DNA from: an uncultured Halieaceae bacterium | GTDB taxonomy: Bacteria; Pseudomonadota; Gammaproteobacteria; Pseudomonadales; Halieaceae | DNA: 64,000 nucleotides | Assembly (NCBI GenBank): GCA_938074045.1 | Contig: CALJGI010000013.1 | Span: 1 to 64,000, forward strand | Direction of reading: 5' to 3' | Shown here: in pieces, positions 1 through 9,537 of the stretch | Position numbering within the stretch: the stretch's first letter is position 1 | Layout of the letters: the number at the start of each line of letters is the position of its first letter | The notes under the pieces: generated by a model | Database searches by the model: none | The model's input: the letters and a program-made list of their open reading frames with translations, nothing else | Told to the model about the DNA's origin: nothing | Translations under genes and position numbers: made by a program

Positions 1-2
1 TG

Positions 3-1349
3 CATGCTGTGATGGAGCGCGCTCTGGCCAAACTGGAGGGCGTTAGATTGCGTCTGGTGCTGGAGGAAACCTGGCTGGACCTGGGTGGGCCGGGTTGTGT
101 TGAAGGATCAGCCTATCTGGATGATGTGGAGGCTTTTTTCCATCGCCTGGAGGCCCTGGAGATAGAACAAAATTCATTAAATCCGATGATCCTGCAGCGT
201 GCTGTGGACAAACTCTACGCCAGGGAAAGAGTTCAACTGACGGGCGCAGAACTCAATTGCGCAGTCCAGATTATGACCCTGCACAAATCCAAGGGCCTGG
301 AGTTTGACTGGGTGGTGATCCCGGCGCTGGATCGCACGGGTGGGCGTGACAACAGGGCTATATTGGAGTGGCGAGATTACACCAGTGTCAGTGGGGCAAC
401 TGATCTGCTGTTGGCTGTGCGGGCCGGCGATAAGGCAGAGGAGGATTCTTCACTGTATTCCTGGCTACGCCATGACAGGTCGGCCCGGGCCCGACTGGAA
501 CAGCAGCGTCTTCTTTATGTTGGCATGTCCCGGGCGGCAAACCGACTGTTTTGCACCGCCTGTGTCACCAGAGATAACAAAGGGAACCTGCGCCGACCCG
601 CTGCAGATCAATTGCTGGCATGTGTTTGGGAGACCTTTGTCAGCGAGGCAGAAGAATCTGTGGCAGACGAGGTTATCGATATCCATGGTGATGAATCTGA
701 GCTGGCATACGGCGGTAATCGGATTCGCCGTCTCGAACTGAATAGTTTCACCGCCCCAATAATCAGCGCTGGTCGGGTTAACCGTTTCTGTCTGCAGGGA
801 TTGGCGCCGGATTTCGACTTCGAAGCGCGGGCGGTGGGTACCGCCATTCACGCAGTGTTGGAAGCCCTTGTGCTGGAGACCGTCCTACCGGAGTCATTGG
901 CCGTTAGGGGAGGCTGGCAGGGGCGGGTGGTGTCGTCGCTAGTGGCCTCAGGGTTGTCTGAAATGCGAGCTGTGGAGGCGTGTGCTGAAGTTTTTGAGCA
1001 CATAAACAAGGCGTTGTCGGATTCAACTGGGCGCTGGATACTCGACAATTCACATACGGAAAGTCACGTCGAATTTCCAGTGGAAATGTGGACTGGATCA
1101 GAGGTGCAATTATTCATCGTAGACCGCGTAATAGTTGTGGACGGAGAGCGCTGGATTATCGACTATAAAAGCAGCCGCCCCCGGGAAGGTGAAGATATCG
1201 ATTCCTTCTGCGACCATGAGCTGGCTAAGTATCGTTCGCAGCTGGAGCGCTATGCAGATGCCCTGAATAGATTAAAGCCCATGCCCACGCGTATGGCGCT
1301 GTATTTTACTGCGCTGGGTAAATTGGCAGAGCTACCTATTCCCGATTAA
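3..1349 (+). CDS. RecB/AddA-like UvrD-family helicase-nuclease, C-terminal part (5' end outside window)
   Basis: The frame is open to the left edge, so the gene starts before the window. What remains is the end of an SF1A (UvrD/RecB-type) helicase followed by a PD-(D/E)XK nuclease domain. Counting from the GTG at 9, a UvrD-type motif with TLHKSKGLEF lies near residues 87-104 and motif VI (RLLYVGMSRAANRL) near 165-180. The nuclease core is near residues 380-390 (IDYKSSRP, with the D and K of the fold). Such proteins process double-strand DNA ends for recombination. The stop overlaps the stop of the convergent oxidoreductase by 4 bases. The family is clear; whether it pairs with an AddB-like partner upstream cannot be seen. 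Confidence 0.85.
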   Translation, partial: HAVMERALAKLEGVRLRLVLEETWLDLGGPGCVEGSAYLDDVEAFFHRLEALEIEQNSLNPMILQRAVDKLYARERVQLTGAELNCAVQIMTLHKSKGLEFDWVVIPALDRTGGRDNRAILEWRDYTSVSGATDLLLAVRAGDKAEEDSSLYSWLRHDRSARARLEQQRLLYVGMSRAANRLFCTACVTRDNKGNLRRPAADQLLACVWETFVSEAEESVADEVIDIHGDESELAYGGNRIRRLELNSFTAPIISAGRVNRFCLQGLAPDFDFEARAVGTAIHAVLEALVLETVLPESLAVRGGWQGRVVSSLVASGLSEMRAVEACAEVFEHINKALSDSTGRWILDNSHTESHVEFPVEMWTGSEVQLFIVDRVIVVDGERWIIDYKSSRPREGEDIDSFCDHELAKYRSQLERYADALNRLKPMPTRMALYFTALGKLAELPIPD

Positions 1350-2203
1350 AAATTGTCTCTGGCGAACTGTTCGATGCCGTCCAATTTGAGCGCTATGTCC
1401 TGAGTGTCGCCGTGGTAGAACATCCATGGCATGGTGAGAATGTGTGTCACTCCAGCGGCCTCCAATCGCTCATATCCCGCTGCATCAAAGGCATCCATGG
1501 GTGTGGCCATCACATCAAAGGGTAGGTGGTCCCGTTTTTGCTCGCGTCGGTAGTTATGGATTCTCTCTATACTCTCGATTATGTCCGCGGAGGACTGCAA
1601 GTCAGTCAGCCAGCCATCACCCAGACGCGCCGCCCGTCGCAGGGCTGCATCTGAGATACCGCCTACCCAGACTGGAATTGGCGCAGTAGGGGCGGGATTC
1701 ATTTCCAGCCGATCAAATTGGTAAAATTCGCCGTCGAATTCCACCATATCGCCGCTCCAAAGTAGTTTCATTACGGTTAGCATTTCATCGGTTCTGCGAC
1801 CGCGTGTCTCAAATGCTTGTCCCATCAGACCGAACTCGTCCTTCGACCAACCAACCCCAATGGTGAGGGTAACCCGATTATTGGAGATTACCGCGGCCGT
1901 ACCTATGGCCTTGGCGGCGAGAAAGGGGTTGCGCATGGGTAATACGAACACATTATTGGTGAAGCGCATGTGCTCAGTTATAGCCGAAAGGGCTCCAATT
2001 GTGACCCAGGGGTCTGGCCAGTCTGTGTAGGCCTCCCATCGACGTGCGCCGTCTTCCGTGTAGGGATAGGGCGTACTGATAGTCTCGGGGTGCACTACAT
2101 GATCGGAAAAGGACATCGCCTCCCAGCCACATTGCTCAGCGACTGGAGCCATTTGCAAGAGATCGGACACACTGTTGAAGGATGTTGATAGTACATATTT
2201 CAT
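1346..2203 (-). CDS. LLM-class (luciferase-like) F420/flavin-dependent oxidoreductase
   Basis: A 285-residue luciferase-like TIM-barrel protein. Family features are the SFSDHVVHP segment near the N-terminus, the TNNVFVLPMRNP strand, the GVGWSKDEF loop and PIPVWVGG with RRAARLGDGW toward the C-terminus. This layout matches the F420-dependent LLM oxidoreductases that oxidise or reduce diverse small molecules. The cofactor (F420 or FMN) and the substrate cannot be decided from sequence. It stands alone with an AT-rich leader and no clear Shine-Dalgarno sequence before the ATG. Its end overlaps the helicase-nuclease stop by 4 bases, tail to tail. Confidence 0.8.
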   Translation of the reverse strand: MKYVLSTSFNSVSDLLQMAPVAEQCGWEAMSFSDHVVHPETISTPYPYTEDGARRWEAYTDWPDPWVTIGALSAITEHMRFTNNVFVLPMRNPFLAAKAIGTAAVISNNRVTLTIGVGWSKDEFGLMGQAFETRGRRTDEMLTVMKLLWSGDMVEFDGEFYQFDRLEMNPAPTAPIPVWVGGISDAALRRAARLGDGWLTDLQSSADIIESIERIHNYRREQKRDHLPFDVMATPMDAFDAAGYERLEAAGVTHILTMPWMFYHGDTQDIALKLDGIEQFARDNF

Positions 2204-2277
2204 ATATAAATGACTTTATAATTCAGTAGTTTACTTCGTTTATCTAATTTTATATATTAGGTTTTAATTGAGATGCT

Positions 2278-3447
2278 TTACCCACGATTTTTCAACGGAT
2301 CAGACAACTCCCAGAGGACAAATTTACGGTTTGATGCTAGCACAGAGGATTGCTCGAAGAGGTCTTTTATTCGCTGGTCGTAGCGCAAATGCCTGTTGAC
2401 CACCAGCCAGACCCTGCCTGAGTCCGAAAGTGCCTGAACTGATTGCTCCAATAGCCGCCATCCCAGAGTTTCATCAATGGCGAATTGTTGATGAAAGGGG
2501 GGGTTCAGCAGTATCAGATCCGGGCTGGGCCCGGCCAGCTTCAGCAGCCCATCGGATTGCATAGCCGAAACAGGGGCATGCAAATCGCTCGCCAGCACGC
2601 CGATATTCTCCCTTGCTGAAGCTATCGCCATTGCTGATTCATCCACCAGCTGGACAGACATTGGCTTGCACTGCAGTGCCACCGCCAGACCCAACACGCC
2701 ATTGCCGCAGCCAAGATCGACCACGTGTCCGACATCGGACACACGATGCAGATTGTCCAGTATCAGTCTGGCCCCGCCATCCAGTTGCTCTCGACTAAAA
2801 CAGCCTGGCGCTCCGGCGAGTTCGCAATCGAGATGGGGTACATGGCTATAGCGAAAGAATGGCAACGCTGTGGAGTTATCTTCGCGCACAGCGGGATTAT
2901 GCGAAATGAAGCAGTGGGCCTTGTAGCGGCCCGGAATTCTTTCAACGGGGCCAAAAGCCTGTTCCAGCATGGCCGGAATCCGCGAGCTGAGGTGTTTGTC
3001 CATACCCGCTGTAACGATGATGGCAGGTTGCGACAGGCTGGTGCGTAGCATAGCAAGCTGGTAGCCAAAGAGATCCAGTGATTTTGGCACCCGCAGCAAG
3101 ACCACCCGGAAATCTCCAGTGGGGCGCTGGTCCGCCGACACAAACTCTATGTCCGGTGAAAGGGCATTGCGTCTGATGTTGTCCCGTGTAGCCACTTCAC
3201 TGATACAGGAGTCAGTCCAGCTGCAGACTGTGTTGGCGCCACAGGCAAGTGCAAGTGCGCCGTGCTCGTCATTGACCACCAGCACCCGCTGATTGTGCAT
3301 GGGTACAGCGCCGACGAGTAGCCGGTCTGCGCCGTTGTAAGCTTTTAAGCTGCGGTTGCGCGTAGGGGGGTGGCGCTCCAGTCGCAATCCGGCGAACGCG
3401 TCATGGTCGGCTGCCGGTGAAACAGGGGGGTGTGTGCCTTCGCTCAT
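2278..3447 (-). CDS. rlmG: 23S rRNA m2G methyltransferase, RlmG/RsmC type
   Basis: A 389-residue two-domain methyltransferase. The N-terminal half is the degenerate, non-binding copy. The C-terminal half carries the SAM-binding motif VVDLGCGNGVLG and the base-methylation motif NPPF (about residue 313) followed by HQQ. The tail (VVNRHLRY, then LASNRKFVLWEL) resembles RlmG, which makes m2G1835 in 23S rRNA, more than RsmC, and the length fits RlmG (about 380). It lies 35 bases downstream of mltD on the same strand and may be read through from it. RsmC is the main alternative. Confidence 0.8.
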   Translation of the reverse strand: MSEGTHPPVSPAADHDAFAGLRLERHPPTRNRSLKAYNGADRLLVGAVPMHNQRVLVVNDEHGALALACGANTVCSWTDSCISEVATRDNIRRNALSPDIEFVSADQRPTGDFRVVLLRVPKSLDLFGYQLAMLRTSLSQPAIIVTAGMDKHLSSRIPAMLEQAFGPVERIPGRYKAHCFISHNPAVREDNSTALPFFRYSHVPHLDCELAGAPGCFSREQLDGGARLILDNLHRVSDVGHVVDLGCGNGVLGLAVALQCKPMSVQLVDESAMAIASARENIGVLASDLHAPVSAMQSDGLLKLAGPSPDLILLNPPFHQQFAIDETLGWRLLEQSVQALSDSGRVWLVVNRHLRYDQRIKDLFEQSSVLASNRKFVLWELSDPLKNRG

Positions 3448-3482
3448 GAGCGTGTTACCAACTCACCGCTGGTGGGGTCTGT

Positions 3483-4898
3483 TCAATCTGCCTTCCGGCG
3501 CTGACCAGGATAAAGCGCCAGAACCTGCCCCGGATGAATTGTGTCGCCGGTAGTGATTCCGTTCCAGGAGGCGAGGTTGCGCGGTGATGTGCCATAGATC
3601 CTGGCGATACTCCACAAGGAATCTCCCGATTTGACCGCATACTCAACCTTTTTCCGCTGTCCCGATGTCGGTGTGCCGCGATGGCGCGTCTCCAGTTGTT
3701 TCGCAAAGGCCAGGCTTTGCGCCGAACCCCGCGGGATCAGCAATGTATCTCCAGCTCGAATGCGATCTGATACGAGCTTATTGGATTGCCGAATCACTGC
3801 AACCGAAGTTTTGTGCTGGCTTGCTATACCGCTCAGCGTGTCTCCAGGGACAATTCGATACTGGTCCCAGGTGATTCTTTGGTCCGGATCCAGATCTGCA
3901 ATGTTGTGTTGAAACTGCAGCCCGGCGGCGATGGGTAACTGTAGCACGTGGGGACCGTCGGGCGGTGTTGCCCAACGTTCCAGTCCAGGATTGAGTTGGT
4001 GCAGATCCTGCAGACTGATGCCTGCCATGTCAGCAGCCATTGCCAAGTCCAACTGGCCACCGGTGTCTACCGGACCCCAGATCGGTTGGTCGGCAATAGA
4101 GGCCAGTTTTATGCCGTAGGCGCCCGGGTCGGAAATGATTTTACTCAGGGCGATCAGCTTCGGGATGTAGTTCTTTGTTTCCCGGGGCAAGGCCAAGGAC
4201 CAGTAATCCACCGGACGGTTGTGTTGGTCGTTGACCTCGATAGCGCGCCGCACCCGGCCGGGGCCACTGTTGTAGGCTGCCAGAGTCAGATACCAGTCGC
4301 CGGAAAAGTTGAGATTCAGCTGTTCGAAATAGCGAAGTGCTGCCAGTGTGGACTTCACCACATCTCGGCGGCCATCAAACCACCAGTTTTGTTCGAGCCC
4401 AAAATGACGCCCTGTGCCCGGCATAAACTGCCACAAGCCCGCCGCGCCACCGCTGGAATAGGCCAGAGGATCAAATCCGCTTTCGATTAGAGGCACAAGC
4501 GCCAGTTCCATGGGTAGTCCGCGTTGTTCAATCGTTGAGACGATGTGATGCAGATAAGGCGCGGCGCGTTCAGTGACTCGATAAATGTAGGCGGGGCGTG
4601 TTCGGTAGTGCTCCAGGTATTTCTCCACTCGAGGGTTATCCACGTGCTCCCAGTGCAGAGATTGCCCAATAAGGCTCCAGAGGTCGGTGTCCTCATCCGG
4701 TCCCGATGACAGGTTTACACCTTCGGAAGGTTCAAGCACGGCCTTTTGTTGATGGAGGTCATTGGATCCATCCGTCACCGCGTCAGCAGTCGGGTAATCA
4801 GGATGAGCAGGATGCTCGTCTTTCTGTAGCCCCAGGGAGCAACCAACCAGGGCCATAGTGAGGGCGACGAACAAGGTGTATTTTGGAATGATATTCAA
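3483..4898 (-). CDS. mltD: Membrane-bound lytic murein transglycosylase D (lipoprotein with two LysM domains)
   Basis: Cleaves peptidoglycan glycan strands to 1,6-anhydromuropeptides at the outer membrane. The SLT domain has the catalytic Glu in PLIESGFDP, then AAGLWQFMPGTG and the AAYNSGPGRV segment. Two LysM domains follow (YRIVPGDTLSGIA and YAVKSGDSLWSIA), ending near the C-terminus. No ATG precedes the lipoprotein signal. The TTG at 4898 gives MNIIPKYTLFVALTMALVGC, a 20-residue signal with lipobox LVGC, so I prefer it to the TTG at 4961, which adds 21 residues and puts a poor leader in front. In E. coli mltD is followed by gloB and yafS; here gloB is absent. Confidence 0.9.
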   Translation of the reverse strand: MNIIPKYTLFVALTMALVGCSLGLQKDEHPAHPDYPTADAVTDGSNDLHQQKAVLEPSEGVNLSSGPDEDTDLWSLIGQSLHWEHVDNPRVEKYLEHYRTRPAYIYRVTERAAPYLHHIVSTIEQRGLPMELALVPLIESGFDPLAYSSGGAAGLWQFMPGTGRHFGLEQNWWFDGRRDVVKSTLAALRYFEQLNLNFSGDWYLTLAAYNSGPGRVRRAIEVNDQHNRPVDYWSLALPRETKNYIPKLIALSKIISDPGAYGIKLASIADQPIWGPVDTGGQLDLAMAADMAGISLQDLHQLNPGLERWATPPDGPHVLQLPIAAGLQFQHNIADLDPDQRITWDQYRIVPGDTLSGIASQHKTSVAVIRQSNKLVSDRIRAGDTLLIPRGSAQSLAFAKQLETRHRGTPTSGQRKKVEYAVKSGDSLWSIARIYGTSPRNLASWNGITTGDTIHPGQVLALYPGQRRKAD

Positions 4899-4954
4899 GT
4901 CAGATAATCCGGAGCAGGTACGAAGGTTGTGTAGCTTGGCTTTCCCTGGCAAAT

Positions 4955-4983
4955 TTTCCAATAACCGGCTGGTGCGCTACTAT
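4955..4983 (+). promoter_or_regulatory. Possible sigma70 promoter for the yafS-rnhA-dnaQ chain
   Basis: TTTCCA (4955-4960) and TACTAT (4978-4983) are separated by 17 bases, about 65 bases before the yafS start, in the divergent gap with mltD. Each hexamer is an imperfect match, so this is a suggestion only. Confidence 0.3.
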
Positions 4984-5046
4984 GCGGCCAGTTCTTGGTG
5001 AACTGGCCAATCCAGATCTACCCGCTAATCAGGATACCGCCCGGCG

Positions 5047-5814
5047 ATGGATAGAAAGTTTATAGATTTTTCACAAAGACTGGAATCATGGTATGCCAGT
5101 AGGCGTGGGAAATATCTGGCTGGACTTGAACGGGAAGAGGTCAGTCGAAGTCTGGCGAAGGTCTACCGCGAACGCATGTTGTGCCTGAGTCCGGCACCCG
5201 TTGCCGAACTTTGCGCTGGTCAAACCACCGCGCAGCAGTATGTTCTCGCCGAGCAGGGCCAGTCGGGGGAAGCTGATCTGTACGCCGCTTACAGTGAATT
5301 GCCGCTGGCCAGCGGCTCTATAGATGTGGTGGTGTTACACCATGCGCTGGAGGCGTGCAGTAACCCGCATCAGCTGCTGCGGGAGGTGCAACGTGTGATT
5401 GCTCCCCGGGGACATCTCATCATCGTCTGTTTCAATCCCTGGAGTCTGCACGGGCTCTGGTCGTTTCTTACCCGTAAGTTCCCCAGTTCGGTTTGGCAGC
5501 AGTCCGCGATCGGACGTCGTCGCATCACGGACTGGTTGTCTTTGTTGGGTTTCGGCGTTGAGGCCGTCAGCCACGCCTACACGCTGCCACCGCCGGACGT
5601 GGAGCGTCTGTGGCACCGATTCTGTCGCGCCAACCGGTTTCTATCCCGTCACCGCTTGCCATTTGGTGGTGTGCAAATCTATCACGCCATCAGCCAGGAG
5701 CATGGTATGACCGCTTTGCGCCCGGATTGGCGGCCGGCAGCACCTCGTTTGGTTGGCCTGTCCGTGCCGCGGCCTGCGGTGAGTGCAGCGAGAGAGAGAA
5801 GCCCTTCGACGTGA
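5047..5814 (+). CDS. yafS: Class I SAM-dependent methyltransferase, YafS-like
   Basis: A 255-residue protein with a class I methyltransferase fold. PVAELCAGQ replaces the usual glycine-rich motif [11 protein letters not shown] is the motif after the third helix, and [17 protein letters not shown] is the post-core strand. E. coli yafS sits next to rnhA-dnaQ in the same way, which supports the name; the substrate of the family is unknown. Motif I lacks the typical GxGxG, so SAM binding may be altered. The stop TGA overlaps the GTG start of rnhA (GTGA), implying coupled translation. Confidence 0.75.
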   Translation: MDRKFIDFSQRLESWYASRRGKYLAGLEREEVSRSLAKVYRERMLCLSPAPVAELCAGQTTAQQYVLAEQGQSGEADLYAAYSELPLASGSIDVVVLHHALEACSNPHQLLREVQRVIAPRGHLIIVCFNPWSLHGLWSFLTRKFPSSVWQQSAIGRRRITDWLSLLGFGVEAVSHAYTLPPPDVERLWHRFCRANRFLSRHRLPFGGVQIYHAISQEHGMTALRPDWRPAAPRLVGLSVPRPAVSAARERSPST

Positions 5815-6260
5815 AACAAGTAGAGATTTTTACCGACGGTGCCTGTCGTGGTAATCCCGGCCCTGGAGGCTGGGGTGTATTGCTCCGTATGGGCGATCGA
5901 GAAAAAACACTGCACGGCGGTGAGTGGGAAACCACCAATAATCGCATGGAGCTTCTGGCTGCGATTTGTGGTCTTGAGGCACTGAAGGAGCGCTGCAACG
6001 TGGTGCTGACCACGGATTCGCAATACGTGCGCAAAGGCATCACTGAGTGGCTGGCCAACTGGAAGCGCCGTAATTGGAAGACCGCCGCAAAAAAGCCGGT
6101 AAAGAATGTGGATTTGTGGCAGCGGCTTGATACCGCTGCGGCTGGGCATGATATCGACTGGCGTTGGGTGAAAGGCCATTCTGGCCATCGGGAAAACGAA
6201 ATCGCGGACAGTCTGGCCAATCTCGGTATTGATGAGCTGGATGCAGGAGAGGCCCCTTGA
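5811..6260 (+). CDS. rnhA: Ribonuclease HI
   Basis: Degrades the RNA strand of RNA-DNA hybrids. From the GTG at 5811 it is 149 residues, the normal family length. The DEDD catalytic set is visible: D9 in FTDGAC, E in NRMELL, D in TTDSQYV, and the final H and D in [11 protein letters not shown]. The open frame extends 67 codons further upstream inside yafS, but homology begins at [10 protein letters not shown] and the GTG overlaps the yafS stop. A purine-rich stretch (agagagagaag) sits just upstream as a ribosome site. Its end overlaps the dnaQ start (TTGA). Confidence 0.95.
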   Translation: MKQVEIFTDGACRGNPGPGGWGVLLRMGDREKTLHGGEWETTNNRMELLAAICGLEALKERCNVVLTTDSQYVRKGITEWLANWKRRNWKTAAKKPVKNVDLWQRLDTAAAGHDIDWRWVKGHSGHRENEIADSLANLGIDELDAGEAP

Positions 6261-6967
6261 GACAGGTCGTACTGGATACTGAAACAACCGGTTTAGAGGT
6301 CAAGCAGGGCCATCGCATTATCGAGATCGGCTGTGTTGAGTTGATCAATCGTCGTTTGACGGGCCGTCACTATCATCAATACGTCAATCCGCAGCGTGCT
6401 GTGGACGAAGGCGCCTTGGCCGTCCACGGTATCGGCGATGACTTTCTCGCGGATAAGCCATTGTTTGCACAGGTTGCAGACGAGTTTATGGAGTTTGTAC
6501 AGGGCGCTGAGCTCGTCATTCATAACGCCCCCTTTGATCTGGGGTTCCTGGATGCGGAAATCCTGCGCTGTAGACCCGATACACCGACATTGGAGCAGCA
6601 GTATCAGATCGTCGATACCTTGATCATGGCGCGCCAGAAGCATCCCGGGCAGCGCAACAATCTGGATGCCCTGTGTACCCGCTATGGTGTCGACAACACC
6701 AAGCGCGACTTGCACGGCGCGTTGTTGGATGCCGAAATTCTGGCGGATGTTTTCCTGGCGATGACCGGCGGACAACGCGATCTTCTCGGTGGCCTGGGTG
6801 GCCAGGACGAGAGTGAGGGTATTATGAGTAGTACCGAGCGCCGAACACTGGAGCTCGACACCTCAAAGCTTCGGGTAATTGCAGCCAATACTGAGGAGTT
6901 GCAGGCGCATGAGCAGCGTCTGCAAGACATCGCTGCTGACGCCGGCACGGTGGTGTGGAGTGACTGA
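6257..6967 (+). CDS. dnaQ: DNA polymerase III epsilon subunit (3'-5' proofreading exonuclease)
   Basis: Proofreading subunit of the replicase. Exo I is VLDTETTG, Exo II is [13 protein letters not shown], and Exo III is [14 protein letters not shown] with the DEDDh histidine. At 236 residues it matches E. coli (243). The start is a TTG inside the rnhA stop, with a strong AGGAGAGG a few bases upstream, so the weak start codon is offset by a good ribosome site and coupling. The stretch GQRDLLG just after the nuclease domain could be the weak beta-clamp binding motif (inference). Same order as E. coli, but co-directional in one tight chain. Confidence 0.95.
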   Translation: MRQVVLDTETTGLEVKQGHRIIEIGCVELINRRLTGRHYHQYVNPQRAVDEGALAVHGIGDDFLADKPLFAQVADEFMEFVQGAELVIHNAPFDLGFLDAEILRCRPDTPTLEQQYQIVDTLIMARQKHPGQRNNLDALCTRYGVDNTKRDLHGALLDAEILADVFLAMTGGQRDLLGGLGGQDESEGIMSSTERRTLELDTSKLRVIAANTEELQAHEQRLQDIAADAGTVVWSD

Positions 6968-6997
6968 TTCCCAAACGGTCAGGTGACGCTGCACGAC

Positions 6998-8503
6998 CTA
7001 GAGCAGGTAGACCACAGCGCCTCCGCCTACAATGATCAAAACAAGCGTGTAGGGCAGTGCCATCCAGACCATGGTGCCATAGGACAATCTGATAAGAGGT
7101 GCCAGCGCCGAGGTCAGCAGAAACAGAAACGCCGCCTGGCCATTGGGTGTAGCGACGCTGGGCAGGTTGGTCCCCGTGTTGATGGCAACCGCGAGGCGTT
7201 CAAATTCATCGCGGTTAATGGTCCCTGCGTCGAGAGCGGCAACAATCTCGTTGATGTAGACGGTGGCCACGAACACGTTATCGCTGATCATCGACAAAAC
7301 ACCGTTGGCCAGGAAGAACACGGGAGTTCGAATATTGTCATCCATGGCCAGTACGTACACGATAGTGGGCTTGAATAGATGCTGATCGTGGATAACGGCC
7401 ACAATGGCAAAAAACACTACCAGCAGTGCGGTAAAGGGCAGAGCTTCCTCGAAGGCGTGACCAATGCGCTGTTCCTCGATAATGCCGTTGAATGCGGTCA
7501 GCAGAACTATCACCATTAGCCCGATAAGCCCGACGGCTGCAAGGTGGTTAGCCAGGGCGAATGCCAGAATGGCGGCCACCAGGCCCTGTACGATCAAGGT
7601 GGCGTTATATTTCTTTGTACGGCGTGATTCCTGATGCCTATTGTAGTCCTCCAGCACTTCGCGCACGTCGTCTGAGAGTTTGGTGCCATAACCAAACTTA
7701 CCGAAGTACTCCAGCGCGGCACAGGTAGCGAGGCCAGCTACCAGGGTGGGCATGGTGACCGGGCTCATGGCCCAGAAAAACGGCATAAAATCCCAGCCAA
7801 CTTTTTCCGCAATCAGCAGATTTTGCGGTTCGCCAACGAGAGTGCAGACACCACCTAGTGCAGTCCCTACGGCACCGTGCATCAACAGGCTGCGCAAGAA
7901 TGATCTGAATTGATCGAGGTCTTCGCGGTGATACTCGATCACACCACTGTCATCAAGATTGTCGTGATCATCGTGGTGCACTTTTTTGCCGGACGCGACC
8001 TTGTGATACACCGTGTAAAACCCGACCCCTACGGTAATCAGCACAGCTGTCACGGTCAGTGCATCCAGAAACGCCGATAGTACTGCTGCCGTGAATGAGA
8101 ACAGCAGCGACAGCAGCATCTTGGATTTTACGTTCAACAGAATCCGTGTAAACACGAATAACAACAGATCCTTCATAAAATAGATGCCCGCTACCATAAA
8201 CATCAACAGCAGGATGACATCGAAGTTGGCCACGGTTTCGTTGTAAACGCTCTGGGGGGAGGTCATGCCGATCACAACGGCTTCAATGGCCAATAGGCCG
8301 CCGGGTTGCAGCGGGTAGCATTTGAGCGCCAAGGCCAGGGTAAAAATGAATTCCAGTATCAATATCCAGCCGGTAACAAACGGCCCAACAACAAAGAGCA
8401 ATAGCGGATTCAGCACCAAAAAGGCTAAAATGGTGTACTTGTACCAAGGCGGGGCGTGTCCCAGAAAATTTGCTACAAATGCGTGTTGCATGGATTGAGC
8501 CAT
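6998..8503 (-). CDS. nhaB: Na+/H+ antiporter NhaB
   Basis: Inner-membrane sodium/proton antiporter of the ion transporter superfamily. The 501 residues contain about ten hydrophobic segments, with hallmarks [31 protein letters not shown] and [25 protein letters not shown]. coli NhaB is 513 residues. The ATG at 8503 has AGGAAGG five bases upstream; the longer frame to 8542 adds a charged, unconserved leader and was not used. It is convergent with dnaQ. It maintains low internal sodium, which fits a marine or saline habitat. Confidence 0.93.
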   Translation of the reverse strand: MAQSMQHAFVANFLGHAPPWYKYTILAFLVLNPLLLFVVGPFVTGWILILEFIFTLALALKCYPLQPGGLLAIEAVVIGMTSPQSVYNETVANFDVILLLMFMVAGIYFMKDLLLFVFTRILLNVKSKMLLSLLFSFTAAVLSAFLDALTVTAVLITVGVGFYTVYHKVASGKKVHHDDHDNLDDSGVIEYHREDLDQFRSFLRSLLMHGAVGTALGGVCTLVGEPQNLLIAEKVGWDFMPFFWAMSPVTMPTLVAGLATCAALEYFGKFGYGTKLSDDVREVLEDYNRHQESRRTKKYNATLIVQGLVAAILAFALANHLAAVGLIGLMVIVLLTAFNGIIEEQRIGHAFEEALPFTALLVVFFAIVAVIHDQHLFKPTIVYVLAMDDNIRTPVFFLANGVLSMISDNVFVATVYINEIVAALDAGTINRDEFERLAVAINTGTNLPSVATPNGQAAFLFLLTSALAPLIRLSYGTMVWMALPYTLVLIIVGGGAVVYLL

Positions 8504-8542
8504 CGATGCCTTCCTGTGAATCCTTTTATCTGACTTTACCAA

Positions 8543-8561
8543 TCCTGGCTCTGACCCAGGA
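8543..8561 (-). other. Short hairpin in the nhaB leader
   Basis: TCCTGG and CCAGGA form a 6-bp stem around a 7-base loop about 40 bases before the nhaB start. There is no T-run. It may be chance or part of a 5' untranslated leader. Confidence 0.25.
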
Positions 8562-8661
8562 TGGAGCTTATCGCGGAGTTTACGACAATGTTAATAAGAA
8601 GCGTAGGGGTGATGAGACCTGACTCCGTTCTATCTCTGCCTGTGAGGGAGTGCCAATACTG

Positions 8662-9495
8662 ATGGCAGGATTACAAAAGACGCGGTTCGCGGTGGGGAAT
8701 ACCCCCGCAGACATATCCATCGATGCTGTATTCTTGCTGTTTCAAGGTGATCGTATTCTTACCAGCATGAGGAATCCTGAGCCGATGCCACTGCACCGGA
8801 CTGCTTTCGATCAGCTTGAGTCAGATCCTGATTGCACACATTTTTTGGGTTACTGGGATGGTCATGCCTGCTACGCCAGTGCCTATATGCAAATTCCCGC
8901 CTTCGACGCCATGCAATACAGCCTGGGCAGTCTCTATCAATTGCTGGGTCGGGTGGATGACGAGCTCTTCGCCCTGGCGGGACGTGGTCTGCAGGTAGTC
9001 AACTGGTATTACGATCACCAGTACTGCGGGCGTTGCGGACAAGCTATGGTTGTGCACCACACTGACCGGGCCATGACTTGCAAGCCATGCCGGCAAATGC
9101 TCTATCCCCGGTTAACTCCCGCCATTATAGTCTTGGTGACCCGGGGAGACGAAATGTTACTGGCACGGAACCACAATTTTCCCGAGGGCCTGTACAGTAC
9201 GCTGGCCGGATTTGTCGAGCCGGGAGAAACCTCTGAACAATGTGTCTATCGAGAGGTGCTGGAGGAAACCGGGATACAGGTCCGGGGCATTGAGTATTTT
9301 GGATCACAGTCCTGGCCCTTTCCATCACAGCTGATGCTTGGATTCTTTGCCCGCTACGAGTCTGGCGACATCGTTCCAGAGGACGGGGAAATAGCAGACG
9401 CGCAGTGGTTCTCACGGGAGCAGATGCCAGTGACACCACCGCGGCATGCGATTTCTGGGCAATTAATTGAGGCATTCCTCGATACCCTGAGCTGA
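8662..9495 (+). CDS. nudC: NADH pyrophosphatase / NAD-capped RNA hydrolase NudC
   Basis: Hydrolyses NAD(H) and removes NAD caps from RNA. It has an N-terminal domain, a zinc ribbon (CGRCG ... CKPC), then the Nudix box GFVEPGETSEQCVYREVLEETG and the NudC signature SQSWPFPSQLM. About 277 residues from the ATG at 8662; a GTG at 8650 is also possible but overlaps its own ribosome site (TGAGGGAG, 8643-8650). E. coli NudC is 257 residues. Divergent from nhaB with a 146-base gap between the chosen starts. Confidence 0.93.
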   Translation: MAGLQKTRFAVGNTPADISIDAVFLLFQGDRILTSMRNPEPMPLHRTAFDQLESDPDCTHFLGYWDGHACYASAYMQIPAFDAMQYSLGSLYQLLGRVDDELFALAGRGLQVVNWYYDHQYCGRCGQAMVVHHTDRAMTCKPCRQMLYPRLTPAIIVLVTRGDEMLLARNHNFPEGLYSTLAGFVEPGETSEQCVYREVLEETGIQVRGIEYFGSQSWPFPSQLMLGFFARYESGDIVPEDGEIADAQWFSREQMPVTPPRHAISGQLIEAFLDTLS

Positions 9496-9537
9496 TCACG
9501 TACGCCTTAAATTTTTTATACTACAGGAGATAGTTAA

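Noticed and set aside
3948-4490. 180-codon ORF antisense to mltD
   Set aside because: It lies wholly within the well-supported mltD frame and shows no recognisable motif.
5682-6287. 201-codon ORF antisense to rnhA
   Set aside because: Shadow of yafS and rnhA, both clearly real; composition is that of a reverse frame.
6293-6775. 160-codon ORF antisense to dnaQ
   Set aside because: Entirely within dnaQ exonuclease motifs; no independent support.
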